From Rhinopithecus roxellana (lineage: Eukaryota > Chordata > Mammalia > Primates > Cercopithecidae): a stretch of DNA of 64,000 nucleotides. The DNA lies in NCBI RefSeq assembly GCF_007565055.1, contig NC_044555.1:37022611-37086610 (forward strand), written 5' to 3'. Below, piece after piece: positions 58,815 through 64,000 of the stretch (within the stretch, counting starts at the first letter, position 1; every line of letters starts with the position of its first letter). Made by a program: the position numbers and the translations under genes. The notes under the pieces were generated by a model. The model was not told the origin of the DNA and ran no database searches. It was given only the letters and a program-made list of their open reading frames with translations.

Positions 58815-61183
58815 GTACCCATTTTGTGGAATTACAGACTGAAGAAATGTCATCTTTGTCCCTGCTTTTAACTACTGTCACTGAGACTGCTTTGCTCTTC
58901 TCAAATTAGGACTAATGAAAAAACTCCTGTTACTAGGAAAACATGGGCAATTATTAATACATAATAATCTAGCCATTAATGAAGAGACTATTTTATAGGC
59001 AATAAGAGCATCAGGGAAATTAAGCAATTAAATTATTTTTAATAGTTTTAGGTACTAGACTAAGTGTCTACATGACCCCAAAACACACTGGGCAAGCCTC
59101 TATTCCTGAACAGGATTTAGTTATTTTAGGCCTTCCATGTATCGTGGTTAATTCTTCTCATTCAGGGTACATAGTTTAAAAAAAAGGACTCGTGTTAGTA
59201 GGGAAAATGATCTAAAATAAAGTATTAAGTTCAAACAGTGGGAAATGACACTTTTCAAAGAGCAAAGTAATTCACTTGAATATAAATGTAAAACTGTAAA
59301 AATGATTTGTGGCTGGTAAAAAGAAAAAATGCATTCAAATTTCTAACGTTTTAGTAAATGCTTGCCATTTCTACAAATGGAAAACTATTTTAGATAGGTA
59401 TTTGTCCCTTTTGCGTGTGTTCTTGTGTAGTAATGTTTACGAAAATAATGTAGTATTTATGTCAGTGATATTATTAATCTGAATAGTACATTAGTCAAAA
59501 TCTTTTTCCCAGGGGAACCAATCTCTTACTTTAACATGTAAGTTAATATAAAAATAGCATTATATTTTGATAAATTTAAAAGAATGTGGCACTGAAATAT
59601 ATTTAATTAAATAAGGAACACGTATGCTAATACATTTTTTATACTACATACTAAATCCCTCCTTGAATTGATTCTACAGTGATATTAAATGTCTCTCAAA
59701 TTTCCTATTTTGCCCTACAAGTTCTCTAAAGGTTATAATTATTCCACTATATAATTTTAAAAAGGTAACCAACTATTAATTTCTCATGGAACAGTTTCAT
59801 TACCACCAATGGAAAAAGCCAGTGAAGAGACACGTCTGACCAGGGCATTCTTTCGCACTGCAATGATGCCAAATTTGGTTATGCTAAATAATTTTAAACC
59901 AACAGTGTACCTAACAATACTTATTTACTCTACACAATACATATACTTAATTTTCAAACGATCATCTTTTTCTTACCCTATTCTTTCAAAAATAGTAACT
60001 GTTGGTTTTCTATGCTAAAAAGTCAAAAAGACTGTCTTCTTCTATTAAAAAACTGTTAATATCCTACTGCTTCCTTATCAAATATTCCATTGTATCTGTA
60101 TTGTGATAAAACAAAGAGGAAAAAGAACAATATCTTTTTATTTCCATTTAATACAAAATCATAGAATGTCCCATGTTAAAATTATAAAACTGAATGTTAT
60201 GGACAAATTTGTAGCACACACACTGTAATTGCTTACTTTCTGGAGTACATGAAGTAAACACTAGTAGTGATGGAAGATAAGTCCTGTGAGCTACTGTGAA
60301 AAAAAAAAGCAAACATTTAATGATATTTCATCCGTTGAGAATTTACTTTCAATTGCCAAAATGTGGTGGCTTCTCATTTTAACTGAACAATATCAATCTG
60401 ATACATTTGACTACTTGGGTTTTGGTGGGCTTTTTTCTCACTTATATTTGAATAACTAAATATACAAATAATAATTACCTCTGGTGATGGCACATCAACT
60501 AAGATTACAAAGTTGTCATAAAAAAGAGAAGAAATATTTAAAGCAAATATTTGCCACTTAGAAAACACTGACAACTAGTGTAGAACACTTCCAGTTTTAG
60601 AATGCTGACTACCTCAAAATGGATTCAAGGTGAAAAATAAAACTGACTTGAAAGCAGAAAACAGCCTACCATAACTGAGTGTCTACTATGTATGAGGTGA
60701 GTTTTATGCATTATTTCCTACTTTATAAATCATGGAAGGATTCGTATCATCCTCATTTTACATTTCTATTGTTCTTAAATGTTTCATATATCAAAGTTAT
60801 TCTTCATTCATTTCTCATCTAATAGAAATTAGATAAACTGGAAATTTAGTTGAGGTAAAAGTCACTGTACATAAAATCATTTGGGTTACTTGGAAAACTC
60901 AAAGCCTGAGAAATCATTATTTGACTAACTCATTGATTTAATGTCTTATTATACATCAAACTGCTCAGGTTATTTTGCTCAGAGTTTCAGGTGAACTAGG
61001 ACTTACAAATAAAATCTACAATGTGCTACATTTACAAAAACGAAATCTACATTTTAACCATTTCTCAAAAGTTTGTAAATGTGTTTTATTGGAAGAGAGT
61101 TCATATACTCTTGAGGAGATAACACTTATCCTCATTGTTTTCGCTATTCACCCATACCAGAGAATGAATGGAATGAATATTTT
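58815..61183. other. mostly unassigned DNA
   Basis: A MIR-like piece at about 60665-60770 ('taactgagtgtctactatgt', 'atcatcctcattttacattt', minus orientation) is the only recognisable element. Confidence 0.4.
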
Positions 61184-61199
61184 TAAATTACCATTTAGA

Positions 61200-61488
61200 G
61201 GCCAGTGGGGTGCCTCACACTTGTAATCCCAGCACTTTGGGAGGTCGAGGCTTGCAGATCACTTCAGGTCAGGAGTTTGAGACCAGAATGGCTAACATGG
61301 TGAAACCCCATCTCTACTAAAAATATAAAAATTAGCCCGGTGTGGTGGTGGGCACCTGTCATCCCAGCTACTTAGGAGGATGAGGCAGGAGAATCGCTTG
61401 AACCTGGGAGGCTGAGGTTGCAGTGAGCTGAGCCTGGTCAACAGAGCAAGACTCCATCTCAAAAATAAAATAAAATAAAATAAATAAG
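61200..61488 (+). mobile_element. AluS with a right-arm deletion
   Basis: GGCCAGTGGGGTGCCTCACA to an (AAAAT)n tail, flanked by 16-bp target duplications differing at one base (61184-61199 and 61489-61504, TAAATTAYCATTTAGA). About 20 bases around the usual 'ccactgcactcca' block of the right arm are missing near 61430. Confidence 0.93.
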
Positions 61489-61504
61489 TAAATTATCATT
61501 TAGA

Positions 61505-62175
61505 AAAAAACATGAAGTTAACACAAAGAAGACTAAGTAGGGGCACATGTTCCTGAAATAAAAAGATATTTTAGAATGTGGTGATGTTGATAAAATTAAA
61601 CGTTCTATTCCCAAATTTAATTAAACATAAATTTTCCAGCCTGATCTCTTTACTGGTCTGCATTTCCACCAGAACAGAAAAGCAAAACAGGAGAGAATAC
61701 TGGACACGGTGGAGAAAATCATTTAGAATCAGGTAATAAAGGAAAGTTGAAGAGAGTAATACATAGGAAACAAAGGCATAACAAAAACAGTAACAGAGTG
61801 AAGCAGGCGGTGAAAAGTAGAACAAAAAAACCCAAGTAAGAAAACAAGAATGATGGTTAAACTGAAGGAAATAGAAATGAGAGTATCTGGAAATTGAGTC
61901 AAACTTTCCTTTTCCTTAAAAAATTAATAATACAATTGTAAAAGTGTCATTCTACACCATCAAGGAAGAGGTGTTTGAAAAGCAGCATACAGCAAATCTA
62001 GGTCAGTATTAAATAGAAAATTGCTGCTATACAAGTAGTTGTCCCTGCTACCACTGGCTTGGGGGAAATGTCTCTGGCAGTGAGGGATGCACCATTAGAA
62101 AGTGATTTCCTTTGTTTCTTTAGTGGAGGGAAAATCCCATTTAATTTTAGACATGGTAGAAGTTACAGGTTTGAG
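61505..62175. other. unassigned DNA
   Basis: No recognised gene or repeat. Confidence 0.4.
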
Positions 62176-64000
62176 TTTGTTTTGTTTTGTTGTAAATTTG
62201 TTTCTTTCATTGTGAAAAAATATAACAAAAAATTTACAATTTTAACCCATTTTCAGTGTACACTTCAGTAGCATTAAGTACACGCACATTGTTGTGAAAC
62301 TGTCATCACCATCCATCTCCAGAATTTTTATCTTTCCAAACAAAAACCCCAAAACCATTAAACAATAATTCCTCACTCTTCCCTTCCCTCCAGCCCCTGG
62401 CAATCACCATCTTACTTTCTATCTCTATGAATCTGACTAATCTAGGCACCTCTTTAGGTGGACAAAGTGGAATCATCCTGTATTTGTCCTTTTGTGAATG
62501 GTTTAATTCACTTAGCATAATGACTGCAAGGTTCATTCACGTTGTAGCATATTGCAGAATTTCCTTCATTTTTTAAAGCTGACTGATATTCTATTGCATA
62601 TGTATATACCACACTTTGTTTATCTATTTATCCATCAATGGACACAAAGATTTCTTCCATCTCTTTGCTATTATGAAAATGTTGCTATAAATATGGGTAC
62701 ACAAATGTCTGTTCAAGACGCTGTTTTCAATTCTGTAGCATTTATACCCAGAAGTGGATGTGTTGGATCATATGTCAACTCTTTAATTTTTTGAAGAACC
62801 ATCATCTCAGTTTCACAACAGCTGAACCATTTTACATTCCAACCAACAATGCACAAGGCTTCCAATATCCCCACATCTTCACCAACACTTGGTATTTCCT
62901 TTTCTTTTTTTAGTAATAGCCTTTTGAATCGGTGTGAAATGGTTTCTTGTTGTGGTTTTAATTTGTATTTTTGTAATAATTAGTGATATTGAATATCTCT
63001 TAATATGCTTATTAACAATTTATATATTATCTTTGGAGAACTTATTCAAGTCCTTTGTCCATTTCTTAATCTGATTGTTTAGTTTTGTTGTTGTTGTTGT
63101 AGGAATACTTTAGCTATTTTGGATATCAACTCCTTATCAGATACATGTTTCGCAAATATTTTCTCTAAATTTTGTGGGTTGCCTTTTCACTCTGTCAACA
63201 GTGTCCTTTGACGCACAAAAGTGTTTAATTTTAATGTATTATTTTTGTTGCCCGTGCTTTTGATTCTATATCCAAGAAATCATTATTGAATCTAATGTAA
63301 TGAAGCTTTTCCCCTATGTTTTCTTCTAATAGTTTCATATATTACCCCTTATGGTTAAGGTCGTTGATTCATTTTGAATTAATTTTTGTATATGGTATAA
63401 GGCAAGAGTCTCACTTCATTACTTTGCATGTGCATATCCAGATTTCTAACACCACTTGATGAATAGACTGTCTTTTCCTTATTCAAAAGTGTTGGTACCC
63501 TTGGCAAAAATCATTTAACCATATATATGAGAGTTCATTACTGGGATTTCTATTCTATTCCACTGGACTATATACCTATCATCATATCAGTACCCACACT
63601 GTTTTGATCACTACAGCTTTGTAGTAAGTTATGAAGTCAGAAAGTGTTAAGCCTCCAACTTTGTTCTTTTTTAAGACTGTATTAGTTATTCAAGGTCCCT
63701 TGAGATTCCATATCACTCTTAGGATGTGTTTTTCTAGCTTTGCAAAAAGTATCATTAGGATTGATGTGGGTTGCGCTGAATATGTAGATAGCTTTGGGGG
63801 GTACTGACATCTTAATAATACTAAGTCACTCAATTCATAAACACAGGATATCTTTCCATTCATTGGTGTCTTTAATTTCTTTCAGCAATATTTTGTAGTT
63901 TATAGTCTATAAGTCGTTCACTTCCTCAGTTAAATTTATTCTTCAATATTTTAATCTGTTTGAGGATATTTTAAATGGTATTGCTTTCTCAAATATTTTT
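62176..64000 (-). mobile_element. old L1M, antisense, running off the window
   Basis: Reverse-complement L1M. 3' UTR first ('acaattttaacccattttca', 'cctccagcccctggcaatca'), then ORF2 backwards ('ccatcaatggacacaaagat', 'ccacatcttcaccaacactt', 'ggatatcaactccttatcag', 'tttgatcactacagctttg', 'ttaatttctttcagcaatat'). The 5' side lies beyond 64000. Diverged, with all frames broken. Confidence 0.85.

Overview
The window is a gene-poor, AT-rich stretch of primate nuclear DNA. No protein-coding gene, exon-intron structure or functional RNA gene can be supported from the sequence. Most of what can be recognised is transposable elements of different ages, so the window reads as intergenic DNA or the inside of a very large intron.

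The host is probably an Old World monkey (macaque, baboon or guenon group). Several young, nearly intact Alu elements (17337-17654, 41281-41575, 42834-43143) carry a GGCTCAAGCC start block and a GGCCGGATCTCAGCTCACT-type linker. These match the cercopithecid AluYR-type lineages better than human AluY. This is an inference from remembered subfamily diagnostics, not a database search.

Layout. 1-3.6 kb: mostly unassigned sequence, with an LTR 3' part (1450-1905), an isolated GC-rich 280 bp block (2283-2565) and an L2 tail. 3.64-11.93 kb: a nested complex. An old L1M ORF2 is split by a younger L1 that has its 5' UTR, dead ORF1 and dead ORF2 but no 3' end. A Tigger3-like DNA transposon fragment carrying an Alu monomer follows, then the 3' half of an L1M. 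12-19 kb: mostly unassigned sequence with MIR/L2 remnants, an MLT1A-like LTR, an AluY and a 34 bp tandem duplication. 19.03-23.51 kb: a 2.26 kb head-to-tail tandem duplication whose core of about 1 kb looks identical between copies while its edges have diverged. A Tigger-family MITE with intact TA target sites lies just outside it. 24-30 kb: AluS, MIR, a 133 bp tandem duplication and unassigned DNA. 30.65-32.29 kb: an antisense L1 interrupted by a short inverted copy of its own flanking DNA. 33-40 kb: L2 and MIR remnants, a Tigger2/MER2-like element, a Z-DNA-prone tract and a 330 bp GAA/polypurine tract. 40.4-43.9 kb: antisense L1 copies with two AluY insertions. 45-56 kb: Alu, MLT1 LTR, a truncated L1 3' end, an ERV-type LTR, microsatellites, MIRs and a 5S rRNA pseudogene. 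56-62 kb: AluJ, a nearly full-length Tigger3-like element, MIR and AluS. 62.18 kb to the end: an antisense L1M that runs off the window.

No genes here act together. The open frames present are L1 remnants, Alu antisense frames, microsatellite frames or chance frames. The points most worth a second look are structural: the tandem duplication with a homogenised core, the inverted templated insertion at 31.7 kb, an 86 bp perfect dispersed copy (39.69 and 41.82 kb), the unidentified GC-rich block and the long GAA tract. I found no sign of an undescribed gene system.
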